Numbered from the stretch's first letter, positions 10,491-19,884 are shown. The stretch is 48,310 nucleotides of DNA from Pirellulales bacterium (GCA_036267355.1 DATAWG010000129.1:1-48310), one strand, 5' to 3'. Notes: generated by a model from the sequence alone, not told the origin. Program-made: numbers and translations.

Positions 10491-11270
10491 CAGGAGCGTA
10501 GGATTGCCCGATCGACACAACTCTTGCAGCAGGCGGGGCAGCTCTGAAAACGGCTTGAGATATCCAAAAACCTTTCGGCCCGGGCCCGCAGGCCATTGCG
10601 GCGGCGCGCCAATATTGCCGGCCCACATGCCGAAATAATTCGTTTCCGCAGGCCGTTCGTAGCAATCCAAGTCGCGAAACGTGAGCAGGAAATTTTCATC
10701 GACCTCGGCGAACAATTCGGCGACGTTTTGCAGCGGCGATTGGCCCAGCCGATCGAGCGTGGCATTCATCGTCGCCAGAACCTGCGATTCATCGGTCTGC
10801 AATTGCGCTCGGTCGACGGCAAGCCAGGTCCGCAGATTGGGCAGCGGCGCCACATTCGGAGGCGCGAAAAATCCGGTGCCGATCAATGCTTTCCGCACTG
10901 CAACACCGCGGGCTGCCAAAAGTGCTGTAGGGCTGTGGTCGAACACGATCAGGTCGGGGCGCACAAATTCAAAGATTTGCCTCCAAGCTCCGACCATGGT
11001 GCTGAGTTCATCCACATTGGAAAACCCGACGTTGTGCAAGATATGCGCGAACGTGCAACATGGCTGGATTTCAAGCATTCGTCCGTGTTTGAAGGGCGCT
11101 TGCAGCAGCGCGACGCCCGAGCCACCGAAGATTTTGTGTGCCTGCGAAAGATCGCGCAGCGCGGCGAACACCCGGTGACCGCGGCGGGGCAGTTCGATCG
11201 CGATCGGGCGTAGATTCATCAAGTGCCCCAATCCGCCTCCGAGTTCCCAGGCGAGCAAGATGGTTGCCAT
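10416..11270 (-). pseudogene. Glycosyltransferase (MGT/YjiC-like), 3' half lost
   Basis: The ATG at 11270 starts MATILLAWELGGGLGHLMNL, the Gly-rich N-terminal motif of GT-B fold glycosyltransferases of the macrolide/UDP-flavonoid type. The acceptor-binding half follows, with DLIVFDHSPTALLAA and KVFGYLKPF. At about residue 255 (LLYAPGI) the protein should enter the nucleotide-sugar-binding half. Instead it runs into a basic tail of about 28 residues encoded by Rhs DNA in another frame, and stops at 10416. The GT family is usually about 400 residues, so the donor-binding half is missing and the product should be inactive. An upstream open frame to 11486 has no coding character. The divergent dioxygenase gene starts 261 bp away. 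Confidence 0.7.
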
Positions 11271-11531
11271 AGTGGTCGGAATTTCTGACTCTGAAAGGGA
11301 TGGACACAATCGGTTTTTTCGCGGCGCGGCGATCGGAATTGTTCCGGCCGACGGCGATGGCTCATTCGTTTGATTCGCCGCACCGCCGGGCAAGCCGGCA
11401 ATGGCGCCCACCGCGGCAAGGCGGCACTTGGGATGGCCCGCTACTGCGGCGCTGTGTACCATTCCTTTGGTCCATTCGCAATGCACTCAAATTCTAGAGC
11501 TGGCGACTTTGCCCGCGGAGGGGCGGAGGTC

Positions 11532-12623
11532 ATGCAACGGTCGTTTCTCAAACGGGGTTTTCTTCCTGAAGCCGATCCGCTGACCGCGTTTCCGTATGGT
11601 AGCCCGATGGCCGCGCTCGATGAGATCGGCCACGATTTGCCAAGCTTGTTGCACGAACCGGGCTTTCGCGATTATGCCCGCCGGCTCGTGATTCCGCCGT
11701 GGTCCGAGCCGGCCAATCCCGTCGAGCGGCGGCGGCAATTGCGGCTGTATTACGTGCGGCTCGGATTTCTGGCCTCCGGCTATATCAATCAGGTTGGCGC
11801 TCCGCAGGCGACGCTTTTGCCGCGCAACCTTGCCGTTCCGCTTTGCGACATTTGTCGCCGGCTGTCGCGGCCGCCGATCCTGAGCTACGACGGCTATGCG
11901 CTTTACAACTGGAAGCGGTTCGATCCGGCCGGACCGATCGCGCTCGGTAATATCGACACGCTGCAAAATTTCGTGCATCTTTACGACGAGCATTGGTTCG
12001 TCCTTGTACACGTCGAGATCGAAGCCATTGCGGCAACGATTCTGGCGGCGATCGATAGTATCGCTCGGGCGCTTCCCGGCGGCGATGCAGCGGCGGTGAA
12101 CCGGTCGTTGCGGACGATCGGCGATGCGGTTTGGCGGCAGGTCGACGTGCTGCGGCGAATTCCGGAAAAGATGGACCCGGCCCTGTATTACAAAACATTT
12201 CGGCCCTATATCCGGTTTTTCGAAAACGTCGTGTATGAAGGGGTCGAAACCGGGCCGCTCGATTTCCGCGGCGAAACGGGCGCCCAGAGCAGCATCATGC
12301 CGACGCTGGTGGCGCTGATGAAGATTCCGCATCGGCCGTCGATGCTGACAGACCATTTGGCAGCGATGCGCGATTTCATGCCGGCAGAGCATCGCGAGCT
12401 GATTGCCGAGGTGCAGAAGTTGCCGCCGTTGCGACCGCTGGCCCAGAAGGAGCCGTTTAACAACGTCTTGGAAGCGATGGCCACATTCCGCGAGGTGCAT
12501 GTCGGCTATGCCAACGAATACATCACCAAGCGGGTAGCCGACCCGCGTGGCACGGGCGGCACCCCATATATGCAGTGGCTTTCGCAGCTCATCGCCGAAA
12601 CACTCGCCCATCGAATCCGGTAA
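11532..12623 (+). CDS. Indoleamine 2,3-dioxygenase family haem protein
   Basis: A 363-residue protein of the IDO family, close to the usual 380-400. Such enzymes use haem and O2 to open the indole ring of tryptophan to N-formylkynurenine. Visible landmarks are a helical N-domain, NIDTLQNFVHLYDEHWF, the active-site loop FRGETGAQSSIMP, MRDFMPAEHRELI, and FREVHVGYANEYI, whose H323 aligns with the proximal haem-ligand histidine. The C-terminus (GTGGTPYMQWL) matches the substrate-pocket loop. The start ATG 11532 is chosen because the family begins close to the FLPEADPL segment. A GGAGG lies only 2 nt upstream, so ATG 11487 is an alternative. No kynureninase or other kynurenine-pathway gene is adjacent, so the physiological role is open. 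Confidence 0.85.
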   Translation: MQRSFLKRGFLPEADPLTAFPYGSPMAALDEIGHDLPSLLHEPGFRDYARRLVIPPWSEPANPVERRRQLRLYYVRLGFLASGYINQVGAPQATLLPRNLAVPLCDICRRLSRPPILSYDGYALYNWKRFDPAGPIALGNIDTLQNFVHLYDEHWFVLVHVEIEAIAATILAAIDSIARALPGGDAAAVNRSLRTIGDAVWRQVDVLRRIPEKMDPALYYKTFRPYIRFFENVVYEGVETGPLDFRGETGAQSSIMPTLVALMKIPHRPSMLTDHLAAMRDFMPAEHRELIAEVQKLPPLRPLAQKEPFNNVLEAMATFREVHVGYANEYITKRVADPRGTGGTPYMQWLSQLIAETLAHRIR

Positions 12624-12842
12624 GGCCGCCTCGACCCGAACCGATGAAGAATTTCTCACGCGGAGTCGCGGGGACGCGGAGAGAATGACGAATGCCTGAG
12701 CACGAATGACGAAGGCATGATCGCCGTTCGTGGGCTGCACGGGCATCGTTCGCGCCGGTTTCGGCAGCTTTTCTTCCCGTTCCTCTGCTCGGCTTCGCGT
12801 GAGTAGCGTCGCCTGTGGCGCTTTCGGCGAGCCACTGCGGGC
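12624..12842. other. Convergent intergenic stretch
   Basis: Lies between the ends of the dioxygenase and the transporter genes. It holds a short direct repeat (gaatgacgaa at about 12684 and 12703) and a GC-rich run, typical of small intergenic repeats. No gene or clear terminator is seen. Confidence 0.4.
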
Positions 12843-15323
12843 TTACTCGTATCGCAGCGCGTCGATCGGGTCGAGGCGCGACGCTTTCCAGGCGGGGTAG
12901 TAGCCGAACACCAGCCCCACCGTCACCGACACGACCACCGCCGCCACGATCGCCGGCAGTGAAATTTCGGTCGGCCAATTCAGTACGTCGCGTACTACGA
13001 TCGATGCCCCGCGCCCGACCAGAATTCCCACCATCCCGCCGAAGAGACACAGAATCACGGCCTCGGCGATAAATTGCCGGAGGATGTCTCGCGGCCGAGC
13101 GCCGACGGCCATCCGCAAGCCGATCTCGCGAGTTCGCTCCGTCACCGAAACGAGCATGATGTTCATGATTCCCACGCCGCCGACCATCAGAGAAATCATC
13201 GCCACGGACAACAGCAGGGCCCCCATCAAGCGCGACTGCCGGGCCATGGCGCTGGTCATTTCGGTCAGATCGCGGACGTTGAAGTCGTCGGATTCGTCGG
13301 CGCTGATATGGTGCCGATCGTGCAGCAATGCGGTGATCTGATCGATCGCCTCGGGGATCGCGGCAGCGGATTCGGCCTGCACCACGATCGAATCGACGTT
13401 TTGAAAACGCACCGGCTGCGGCGTGTCGGCCGCTTCATTGACCGCAACGCTCGGATAAAGATTGGGATTCGGCCCGACATTGGGATAGGCCTCGCTGGCC
13501 GTGTTGCTGATCGTGGTCGAGGCATCGGTGTTGCTGCCGCTGGCGGCGCTCGAGGCAATCGCCGACTGATTGGCCACCTGCGCTCCGATCGAGCTGACCC
13601 GGTATTTGATCGTCGTCCAGGGAGCCAGCACGAGGTCGTCCTGATCCTGACCGAACATGTTGGCGCCCTTCGGGCTCAACACGCCCAGCACACGGAACGC
13701 GACGCCTTGGATTCGGATGTCCTTGCCGACCGGAGATTCGTCGCCGAACAGGTTCTTGACGACGGTTTTTCCCAGGACGCAAACGGCCGCCGCTTTGGCA
13801 ACGTCGCGATCGCTGAACATGCCCCCTTCCGCCATTTCCGTCCAATTGCGCGTCTGCAAATATTGCGGCGTCGTGCCGCCGATATAACCAGGCACCCAGT
13901 TGCGATTGCCGTTGACGACCTGCGTCCGCGCATGCACGAACGGCGCCACACAGATCACCGACGGGCAATCGGTCATGATCGCGTTGCAATCGGAGGGCGT
14001 CAGTGTCACGACGCTGCCGCTTCCTTGATGCACGCCGCCGGTGTTCACGCTGCCGGGCAACACCAGCAAGCGATTGGCCCCCATGCTCGAGATCGTGCGT
14101 TGAATGGCCGTGGCCGAGCCTTGACCGATCTCCATCATCGCGATCACGGCGGCGATCCCCATCACGATGCCGAGCGTCGTGAGCACCGAGCGAAACTTAT
14201 TTCGGCCGATGGCCGAGGCGGCCGTGGTGAGCGTACGTGGCAACAGGCGAACCGCCGGACTGCGAACGATCGCCGGCAGTATGGCAACCGGCGGGGCCAC
14301 GGTCGCAAGCGCGTGGGCGATTGCTTTTGCCGGCGACTCGCGGCGGGCGGGAAGCGCAGTGTCATCGATCGTGATTCGCTCGCCGGCACGATCTTTCACC
14401 GCGCTGCTGGCCCTGGCGATGCTGCTCGCCGACGCGCCGGCCGCGGCGCCGGCCAGCAGGACGTCGGCCTCCGAGTCGTCGAGTTCGCTTTCCGTTTGGC
14501 TGGGCACGCCTTCGCCAGGCTCATCGTCGGTCGCCGGGTAGGCAGGGCGGTTGCCCGAATGGTTTCCATTGCGCGGCATTCGGCCATTCGGGGCAAACCG
14601 CCCGTTCCGCGGCGGGCCGTCATCCTCGATCAGGCGGGCCAAGGCATCGCTGTCGAGAAATCCGTCGCGAATATAAATAATGCGATCGGCATGCCGGGCG
14701 ACGTTGAGGTCGTGCGTCACCAGCACGACGCTGATCCCTTCCTCCTTATTCAGCCGCTGAAACATCTGCAGGATTTCTTCGCTGGTGCGGGAATCCAAAT
14801 TACCGGTCGGCTCGTCGGCCAAGAGAATCGGCGGATGGTTCACCAGGGCGCGGGAAATGGCCACGCGCTGCTGCTGCCCGCCGGAAAGCTGCGATGGCTC
14901 ATGGTCGAGCCGGGTGCCGAGGCCGACGCGCTCGAGTAGCGAAACGGCCCGGCGGCGTTCGTCGCGGTTCGACCATGGCTTTGCGGCATAGACCAGCGGC
15001 ATCCGCACCTGATCGATGGCCGAGCTGCGCGGCAACAAGTTGAAACTTTGGAAGACGAAGCCGATGTTGCGATTGCGAAGCGTGGCCCGCCGATCGGCCG
15101 ACAGCCGCGAGACTTCCTGGCCGTTGAGCCAATAGCCGCCGGAGGTGGGCCGGTCAAGCAGCCCGAGGATATTCATCAACGTCGACTTGCCCGATCCCGA
15201 GGTGCCCATCAGGGCGACCATTTCTCCCTTTTTGATCGTGAGCGAAATTCCCTTCAACACCGGCACATCGACTTCGCCGAGGTGATAGGTCTTGAAGAGA
15301 TTTTCGATTCGGATGAGTTCCAT
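12843..15323 (-). CDS. MacB-like ABC transporter, fused ATPase and permease
   Basis: An 826-residue fusion in MacB order. The N-terminal ATPase (about 1-230) has Walker [10 protein letters not shown], signature LSGGQQQR, Walker [13 protein letters not shown] and a THD switch. A linker of about 170 residues follows, rich in Pro, Asn, Gly, Asp and Ala. The first membrane helix is in [20 protein letters not shown], then a large periplasmic MacB_PCD domain, then three FtsX-type helices starting at [17 protein letters not shown] with the coupling segment [18 protein letters not shown]. MacB proteins are usually about 650 residues, so the linker is unusually long. The ATG at 15323 directly precedes the ATPase motif; an upstream frame to 15569 is non-coding. 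No periplasmic adaptor or TolC-like gene is next to it, so substrate and partners are unknown. Confidence 0.9.
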   Translation of the reverse strand: MELIRIENLFKTYHLGEVDVPVLKGISLTIKKGEMVALMGTSGSGKSTLMNILGLLDRPTSGGYWLNGQEVSRLSADRRATLRNRNIGFVFQSFNLLPRSSAIDQVRMPLVYAAKPWSNRDERRRAVSLLERVGLGTRLDHEPSQLSGGQQQRVAISRALVNHPPILLADEPTGNLDSRTSEEILQMFQRLNKEEGISVVLVTHDLNVARHADRIIYIRDGFLDSDALARLIEDDGPPRNGRFAPNGRMPRNGNHSGNRPAYPATDDEPGEGVPSQTESELDDSEADVLLAGAAAGASASSIARASSAVKDRAGERITIDDTALPARRESPAKAIAHALATVAPPVAILPAIVRSPAVRLLPRTLTTAASAIGRNKFRSVLTTLGIVMGIAAVIAMMEIGQGSATAIQRTISSMGANRLLVLPGSVNTGGVHQGSGSVVTLTPSDCNAIMTDCPSVICVAPFVHARTQVVNGNRNWVPGYIGGTTPQYLQTRNWTEMAEGGMFSDRDVAKAAAVCVLGKTVVKNLFGDESPVGKDIRIQGVAFRVLGVLSPKGANMFGQDQDDLVLAPWTTIKYRVSSIGAQVANQSAIASSAASGSNTDASTTISNTASEAYPNVGPNPNLYPSVAVNEAADTPQPVRFQNVDSIVVQAESAAAIPEAIDQITALLHDRHHISADESDDFNVRDLTEMTSAMARQSRLMGALLLSVAMISLMVGGVGIMNIMLVSVTERTREIGLRMAVGARPRDILRQFIAEAVILCLFGGMVGILVGRGASIVVRDVLNWPTEISLPAIVAAVVVSVTVGLVFGYYPAWKASRLDPIDALRYE

Positions 15324-15724
15324 CGCGCAGAATCCGTCGGGGTGGGCTGGCACGGATGCGGACGAATCTTCACTCCGCTCACCGCCGAGAATGGCGGAAC
15401 GGCGCGGTCGGTTCGTCCTTGGGCGAAATCGGGCTGGACTCGGCTGGGGGGGAGTGCCGGGACGTCGGCAATCGATGCGCAGGAAAGCAAACTCGAAGAT
15501 GCAAAGGGGCAGGAAGCGAAACGGCGGGACAGTGAACCGCTCTGCAATCCGCTCGGCAGCACACTGCACCTACCAGCATACTCGATGGCGCGTGCGATCG
15601 TCCAGCAAATCAGGGCCAGCTTTTCGGATGGCGACGGATGGCCGATCAGGCGGCGTGATGGAAACAGCATTTTGCCGTTGATTGTCGGCGACGGCCCTCA
15701 TCGCGGCTCAAATAAAAGAAAGCG
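15324..15724. other. Upstream region of the transporter gene
   Basis: About 400 bp without a supported gene. It should contain the promoter of the minus-strand transporter gene, but I could not pick a convincing -35/-10 pair. Open frames here have no RBS or recognisable protein. Confidence 0.4.
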
Positions 15725-16063
15725 TCAGGCGGTCTGGGTCGCGAAAGACCGCCGAGCGCGAGCGTGAACCATCCGCTCCGGCCTCGGCCCCGCTGCCCGC
15801 GCCATCTCGAAGATGCACCACGCCGTCAGCGCCAAGTGCGACATGGCAATCCGCCGATCGAATTCGCCGGAAATCGGATTATCGCCGCGGACCAACTCTC
15901 GGTCCACAATTTCGCCATCGTCGGCAGAATCGAATCGCCGGTAAACGGCAAACACTTGGCCACGTTCTTCGACAATCGAAAGTCGGCCTTCCGACTCTTG
16001 TATCGCCATCTCATTTGCTTCCGAAACGCTTAGCGATCGATTGTGGATGTCCAGGACCGACAT
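15725..16063 (-). CDS. Hypothetical protein, 112 residues
   Basis: ATG at 16063 begins MSVLDIHNRSLSVSEANEMA. The middle carries an acidic, polar segment (FAVYRRFDSADDGEIVDREL), and a helical stretch MSHLALTAWCIFEMARAAG lies near residue 80; the C-terminus is basic. No signal peptide is visible and the central helix is short for a membrane anchor. An alternative TTG start at 16084 adds seven residues. I do not recognise the family. Evidence for coding is the protein-like composition and the absence of a better frame on either strand. Confidence 0.5.
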   Translation of the reverse strand: MSVLDIHNRSLSVSEANEMAIQESEGRLSIVEERGQVFAVYRRFDSADDGEIVDRELVRGDNPISGEFDRRIAMSHLALTAWCIFEMARAAGPRPERMVHARARRSFATQTA

Positions 16064-16281
16064 GATGCACCCACAGTTGCGCAATTGATTGATTATTGAG
16101 GAAGAACGACGCGCGCCAACCCATCCGTCCGGTCAAGGAACCACCGGCATGCATTGTATCCGACAGACAAAGAGTCTGCGAATGATATGCCACCACCTAG
16201 AGGCGACAGCAAAAATCACCGTCCGGCTATCCAACGAACACGCCCGCCGGCGCGATCGTAGCTCGTCTCAACTCAAGAAAA

Positions 16282-16355
16282 TAGCGGCGACTGGACTCGA
16301 ACCAGTGACACACGGCTTATGAAGCCGTTGCTCTAACCAACTGAGCTACGCCGCC
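16282..16355 (-). tRNA. tRNA-Met (CAT anticodon)
   Basis: The complement folds as a cloverleaf. Acceptor GGCGGCG pairs with CGCCGCT with a G-U at the first pair. The D-arm has GCTCAGTTGG and the anticodon stem ACGGC/GCCGT encloses loop TTCATAA, so the anticodon is CAT. The T-arm contains GGTTCGAGTCC. No CCA is encoded. The shape is that of an elongator; a CAT anticodon could also be a lysidine-modified Ile tRNA, and I cannot separate the two with certainty. It lies downstream of the sulfatase on the same strand. Confidence 0.93.
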
Positions 16356-16472
16356 AAACGCGCTGCCGCCATGACCGATGCCGGATTTTAGGCCGATGGG
16401 CCGAAGAAGCCAAACATAACCGGCGAATTCGATCGCGGCAAGACGGCGAAAAAGGCTGTGAGGCTTGAGACT

Positions 16473-16534
16473 GTGAGGCTTTGAGGAAAGCGCCGGCCTA
16501 CGGCCAAAGACCGGACCTGACCTCAAAGCCTCAC
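16473..16534. repeat. 14-bp inverted repeat (hairpin) downstream of the sulfatase
   Basis: GTGAGGCTTTGAGG at 16473-16486 is perfectly complementary to CCTCAAAGCCTCAC at 16521-16534, with a 34-nt loop that itself contains GGCC-TAC-GGCC. It lies between the sulfatase 3' end and tRNA-Met. It could act as a stem-loop terminator or be a REP-like element; no T-run follows on either strand. Confidence 0.7.
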
Positions 16535-16539
16535 GGCCC

Positions 16540-16674
16540 AACCCCGGATTATTCATGGCCCCGGGAATTCGCTACACGCTGCGAAATGGCAGCCCGAAAC
16601 GTTAGCGAGGGTAAGCCTCGGCGGCCCCCTCGCTTACGCGTCGGGCTAGTGTGGCGCCATGAATAATCCGGGTT
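16540..16674. repeat. MITE-like element with 19-20 bp terminal inverted repeats
   Basis: Termini at 16540-16559 and 16656-16674 are inverted copies of AACCCGGATTATTCATGGC, with one extra C in the left arm. The 135-bp interior contains the sequence ccctcgcttacgcgtcggg followed by ctagtgt, which is the reverse complement of a repeat unit found in tandem at 36.8 kb. The right terminus supplies the TAA stop (16673-16675) of the sulfatase gene. Confidence 0.6.
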
Positions 16675-18112
16675 AGGGCCCATACGGCACCGTGCCGCTC
16701 GCGTCGGTTTTGTAGCCCCACTTTTGTATGTATTCTCGGCCGGGGCGGAAGGCGTCTTTATGAAGCTTGAGCGTGTCGTTCAATTGCGCATCGAGTTCGG
16801 CTTGTAGGGGCGCATATTTCGGATTGCCGACTAGATTTTGCTCCTGAAACGGGTCGCGAACATCGTCGTACAACAGCCAGGGGCCATCCAGCGTGCGAAC
16901 ATAGGTGTTGCCGACGGTTCGCAAGCCGCGAAATTCTCGCCCCCCTTGATTGCGAGTCCATTCGCCAAACGGCGTTACGCACTCGATCAACGCGCCGCGA
17001 TGCTCATCGGCCGATTCGCCGCGCAGCCATGCCGAGCGGTCTTCCCCTTCCACGGTTGTGGGAATCTTGATCCCGCAGAGGCCCAGCAATGTCGGCATGA
17101 TGTCGGGAGTGCCGAAGGGGGCCGATAGCGTCCGGCCCGCGTGTCCCAGTCCCTGCGGCCAACGCACCAGAAACGGCACCAGCACCGCTTCGTCCCACGG
17201 GCGCTGCTTCCGCTGCTGCGCGTGCGATCCCAACATGTCGCCATGGTCGGAGGTGAAAACCAGAATCGTGTCGTCGGCCAGACCGGTCTCGCGGAGCGTG
17301 GCGACGATCCGGCCGACACATTCATCGAGCGCCGCCCCGTGGGCGTAGTAACCGGCCAAGTCGCGTCGGGCCGTTGCCGCTGCTTGGGGCGGAACGTTCG
17401 CCCGCAAGCGGATTTGCTCGGCGGAAAAATGCACCGCGTATTTCGCCGGCGCGGTGTTGTACGGATTGTGCGGCGGTCCCCAGGAAAGAAACAGCAGAAA
17501 CGGCTGCTGCCGATGCGCCTGAATATAGTTCTGGGCCGTGCCGGTCTGGGCGGCGGCATCGTAGCCGGGCCAAAACAGTTTCTGATCGGTGTCGGCGAAA
17601 TAGGCGGAATGGCTGTAGTCGTGCGTGCACTCGCAGGCCCGCCAGAATTCAAAACCTTGCCGCCGCTCGGGCGGAATAAAGCTCGTTCGACCATGGCCGT
17701 CGAGATGCCATTTGCCGATGAACCCTGTTTGATAGCCGGCCAGCCTGAAGGCCTCGGCGAGCGATGTCGCGTTGCGACTGAGGCAAACGTCGTTCAAGAA
17801 CACTCCGTGCGTCGTCGCATAGCGCCCGGTCATGATGCTCGCCCGGCAAGGGGAACAAACCGGGCATGTGGACACGCACGTCGTGAGCCTCACGCTTTCA
17901 TTCGCGAGTTGATCGAGTGCCGGCGTTCGTGCGTTCGGATCTCCCGCGAAGCCGAACGCCTGGGCCCGCCATTGATCGGCGATGATGAAAACGACATTCG
18001 GCCGTCGCCGCGGCTGATCGGCAGCGGGCGGATTGCCAAGCGCGGCGTTTATCTTTGCCAGAAACAGCGCGAAAACGACGACAAGCCAAATTGTCGGACC
18101 AATGCGAGCCAT
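16673..18112 (-). CDS. Type I sulfatase, exported
   Basis: A 479-residue arylsulfatase-type protein (alkaline-phosphatase superfamily) that should hydrolyse sulfate esters. The N-terminal hydrophobic stretch (IWLVVVFALFLAKINAALG) is a signal peptide. The metal/active-site segment VVFIIADQWRA contains D46. The formylglycine motif CSPCRASIMTG places the modified Cys at residue 86; it fits C-x-P-x-R although the usual Ser at position four is Cys. GKWHLDG and FTSDHGDMLG supply further conserved His and Asp residues. A C-terminal domain with WLLYDDVRDPFQEQNL is usual for the family. ATG 18112 is preferred over an in-frame TTG at 18133. No formylglycine-generating enzyme is in the window. Its natural substrate is unknown; planctomycetes carry many such enzymes for sulfated polysaccharides. 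Confidence 0.93.
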   Translation of the reverse strand: MARIGPTIWLVVVFALFLAKINAALGNPPAADQPRRRPNVVFIIADQWRAQAFGFAGDPNARTPALDQLANESVRLTTCVSTCPVCSPCRASIMTGRYATTHGVFLNDVCLSRNATSLAEAFRLAGYQTGFIGKWHLDGHGRTSFIPPERRQGFEFWRACECTHDYSHSAYFADTDQKLFWPGYDAAAQTGTAQNYIQAHRQQPFLLFLSWGPPHNPYNTAPAKYAVHFSAEQIRLRANVPPQAAATARRDLAGYYAHGAALDECVGRIVATLRETGLADDTILVFTSDHGDMLGSHAQQRKQRPWDEAVLVPFLVRWPQGLGHAGRTLSAPFGTPDIMPTLLGLCGIKIPTTVEGEDRSAWLRGESADEHRGALIECVTPFGEWTRNQGGREFRGLRTVGNTYVRTLDGPWLLYDDVRDPFQEQNLVGNPKYAPLQAELDAQLNDTLKLHKDAFRPGREYIQKWGYKTDASGTVPYGP

Positions 18113-18224
18113 CGCCGGGAATTCCGAGTGCAAGCGTGCCGCGTGAGATTAAGGCCCATGCCAACGTACTTAGCCGGCGAGCATGCGGCAAGCACGGGGT
18201 TGCTTCGTCTTCTCCGAAACCGCT

Positions 18225-18935
18225 GCCGGCGATGCCGATTCGCTGTCGCTCGCAAGCAGGCAGTGCTAAAACTCAACGTCTTCAATCCGTCCGCATTGAC
18301 CATTCTTGCTCGCGGTCGAAACGCTCGAACGGCATGGTGGGACGCGTTTCAAGTGGCCGACGGCATACGGAGTATGCCTGCTACGTAGTAGGCACACTCC
18401 GTGTGCCGGCGGCGACGCCGATTCGCTCTCGCTCGCAAGCAGGCAGTGCTAAAACTCAACGTCTTCATCCCCTCCGCATTGACCATTCTTGCTCGCGGCC
18501 GAAGCGCTCGAACGGCATGGTGGGAGGCGTTTCAGGTGGCCGACGGCATACGGAGTATGCCTGCTACGTAGTAGGCACACTCCGTGTGCCGGCGGCGATG
18601 CCGATTCGCTCTCGCCCGCAAGCAGGCAGTGCTAAAACTCAACGTCTTCAACCCCTCCGCATCGACCATTCTTGCTCGCGGTCGCAACATCCGAACGGCA
18701 TGGTGGCACGCGTTTGAAGTGGCCGACGGCATACGGAGTATGCCTGCTACGTAGTAGGCACACTCCGTGTGCCGGCGGCGACGCCGATTCGCTCTCGCTC
18801 GCAAGCAGGCAGTGCTAGATCCAAAGCTCTTTTCCTTCAACCCCTCCGCATCGACCATTCTTGCTCGCGGTCGAAGCGCTCGAACGGCATGGTGGCACGC
18901 GTTTGAAGTGGCCGACGGCATACGGAGTATGCCTG
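18225..18935. repeat. 183-bp tandem repeat array, four copies, with REP-like palindromes
   Basis: The marker gattcgct plus following bases recurs at 18237, 18420, 18603 and 18786, exactly 183 bp apart each time. Copies one to three each contain a 46-bp near-palindrome (18362-18407, 18545-18590, 18728-18773) made of two hairpins, GGCATAC-GGA-GTATGCC and GGCACAC-TCC-GTGTGCC, around CTACGTAG. The fourth copy has an insertion after its first third and keeps only the first hairpin (18917-18933). It fills the gap between the divergent 5' end of the sulfatase and the 3' end of the DUF309 gene. There are no spacers, so it is not CRISPR. Confidence 0.92.
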
Positions 18936-18953
18936 CTATGTTGGCCGAACGAA

Positions 18954-19511
18954 TCATCCCAGACGCAACTGGAAGTCAAACACGATTTGCACGGCTGCAT
19001 CGGCCACGGCGTCAGCGGGCGGGCCGGCCTTTCGGGCTTCGGCCACCGCGGCGCGCAGTTCGGCCAGATGGAGGCCGAAATATCGCGCGGTGCCGGCTCC
19101 GAGTTGCGGATGCGTTTGGGCTAAAAGCTCATCGGCTCGTCCGAGATGGCGTTTCCAGCCTTCGGGGCGGCCTTCGCGGGCCTTTACCCCTGCGGCGGCA
19201 AGCTTGATCAGCGCCTTGAAAAAGTCGGCCGTTGTGCCACGGCGGCCGCAGGCATGCCAAAGCGACTCCCAAACTTCGTGCGACTCCCAGTAATAGCCGT
19301 GATTGAACAGATCAACGGCGAAGCAATATGCCTGCGAATTGCGCCATTGCACGGATTCGGGGCACTGAGGCTTCGGCGCCGTTTGGCCAAAGCTGTGGCC
19401 GCTCGCGTCGGCGATCGGATGCGGGAACCGCCCTGTTACGTACGAGTAGGGCGGGAAGAGAAGCTCGGAAGCGTAGCGGGGAATTGGGGCTCCGCGGGGC
19501 GTGGTCGACAT
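18954..19511 (-). CDS. DUF309 domain protein
   Basis: A 185-residue protein. The first 60 residues form a Pro- and Ser-rich head. From there the DUF309 signature is clear: AVDLFNHGYYWESHEVWESLW, then FFKALIKLAAAGVKAREG and a helix with RADELLAQ. DUF309 is a small all-helical family of unknown function whose conserved Glu and His residues suggest a metal or ligand site. ATG at 19511. The stop codon at 18954 lies 20 bp from the last repeat hairpin, so the array may influence its transcript end. No operon partner is visible. Confidence 0.85.
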   Translation of the reverse strand: MSTTPRGAPIPRYASELLFPPYSYVTGRFPHPIADASGHSFGQTAPKPQCPESVQWRNSQAYCFAVDLFNHGYYWESHEVWESLWHACGRRGTTADFFKALIKLAAAGVKAREGRPEGWKRHLGRADELLAQTHPQLGAGTARYFGLHLAELRAAVAEARKAGPPADAVADAAVQIVFDFQLRLG

Positions 19512-19611
19512 ATCGTAAGATTCTACGCGACCGCGGCAACGGCGCTTCCGTCAACCTCTCGCACGGCGAAACCCCGCGCGGGCCGCGCGCCGTAGACGAA
19601 AGCGCGTCCTG

Positions 19612-19830
19612 CTACAAAATGCCGCCGTGCGTGCGATAGGGTGTCATGTGCGAAGGCTGATCGAGGAACCAGAAGCGTTCCCAGTCGTCCAGCATCGTGC
19701 GCAAGTCTTCCGACGTATTCAGCAGTTCGTCGGTCCGCCGCACCGGGTCGGCCGAGTATGCCGGCAGAATACATCCGCTGTTTGCGGCCAGCGAGAGCCC
19801 GAGGGTCGCAGCTAATAGGAGCCTGCGCAT
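19612..19830 (-). CDS. Small planctomycete-type lipoprotein, 72 residues
   Basis: ATG at 19830 has a strong GGGAGGAG RBS eight bases upstream. The N-terminus MRRLLLAATLGLSLAANSGC is a basic, hydrophobic signal ending in Cys20. The -3 residue is Asn, so the lipobox is not canonical, but SGC at this place fits a lipoprotein. The mature part (TDELLNTSEDLRTMLDDWER then FWFLDQPSHMTPYRTHGGI) is helical and then ends in a conserved-looking HGG tail. From memory, very similar short proteins are common in planctomycetes; their function is unknown. Confidence 0.75.
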   Translation of the reverse strand: MRRLLLAATLGLSLAANSGCILPAYSADPVRRTDELLNTSEDLRTMLDDWERFWFLDQPSHMTPYRTHGGIL

Positions 19831-19858
19831 CGAAACAACTCCTCCCTGAGACTTCGAA

Positions 19859-19884
19859 CACTCCGCGCAGACCTGCGCGGAGTG
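19859..19884 (-). promoter_or_regulatory. Hairpin in the 5' leader of the small lipoprotein gene
   Basis: CACTCCGCGCA and TGCGCGGAGTG form a perfect 11-bp stem with a 4-nt loop. It lies 28 bp upstream of the start codon and just ahead of the GGGAGGAG RBS. It could stabilise the leader or act in regulation; there is no T-run for termination. Confidence 0.5.

Noticed and set aside
13074-14939. Plus-strand open frame of about 620 codons opposite the MacB-like gene
   Set aside because: Arg/His/Asp-rich composition typical of the complement of a high-GC gene; the minus-strand protein has all ABC motifs.
18055-18717. Plus-strand open frame across the repeat array
   Set aside because: The 183-bp period is a multiple of three, so the frame stays open by chance; no RBS, repeated Arg/Ser-rich text.
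18225-18935. CRISPR-like array
   Set aside because: Units are 183-bp direct tandem copies with no unique spacers; no cas genes are in the window.
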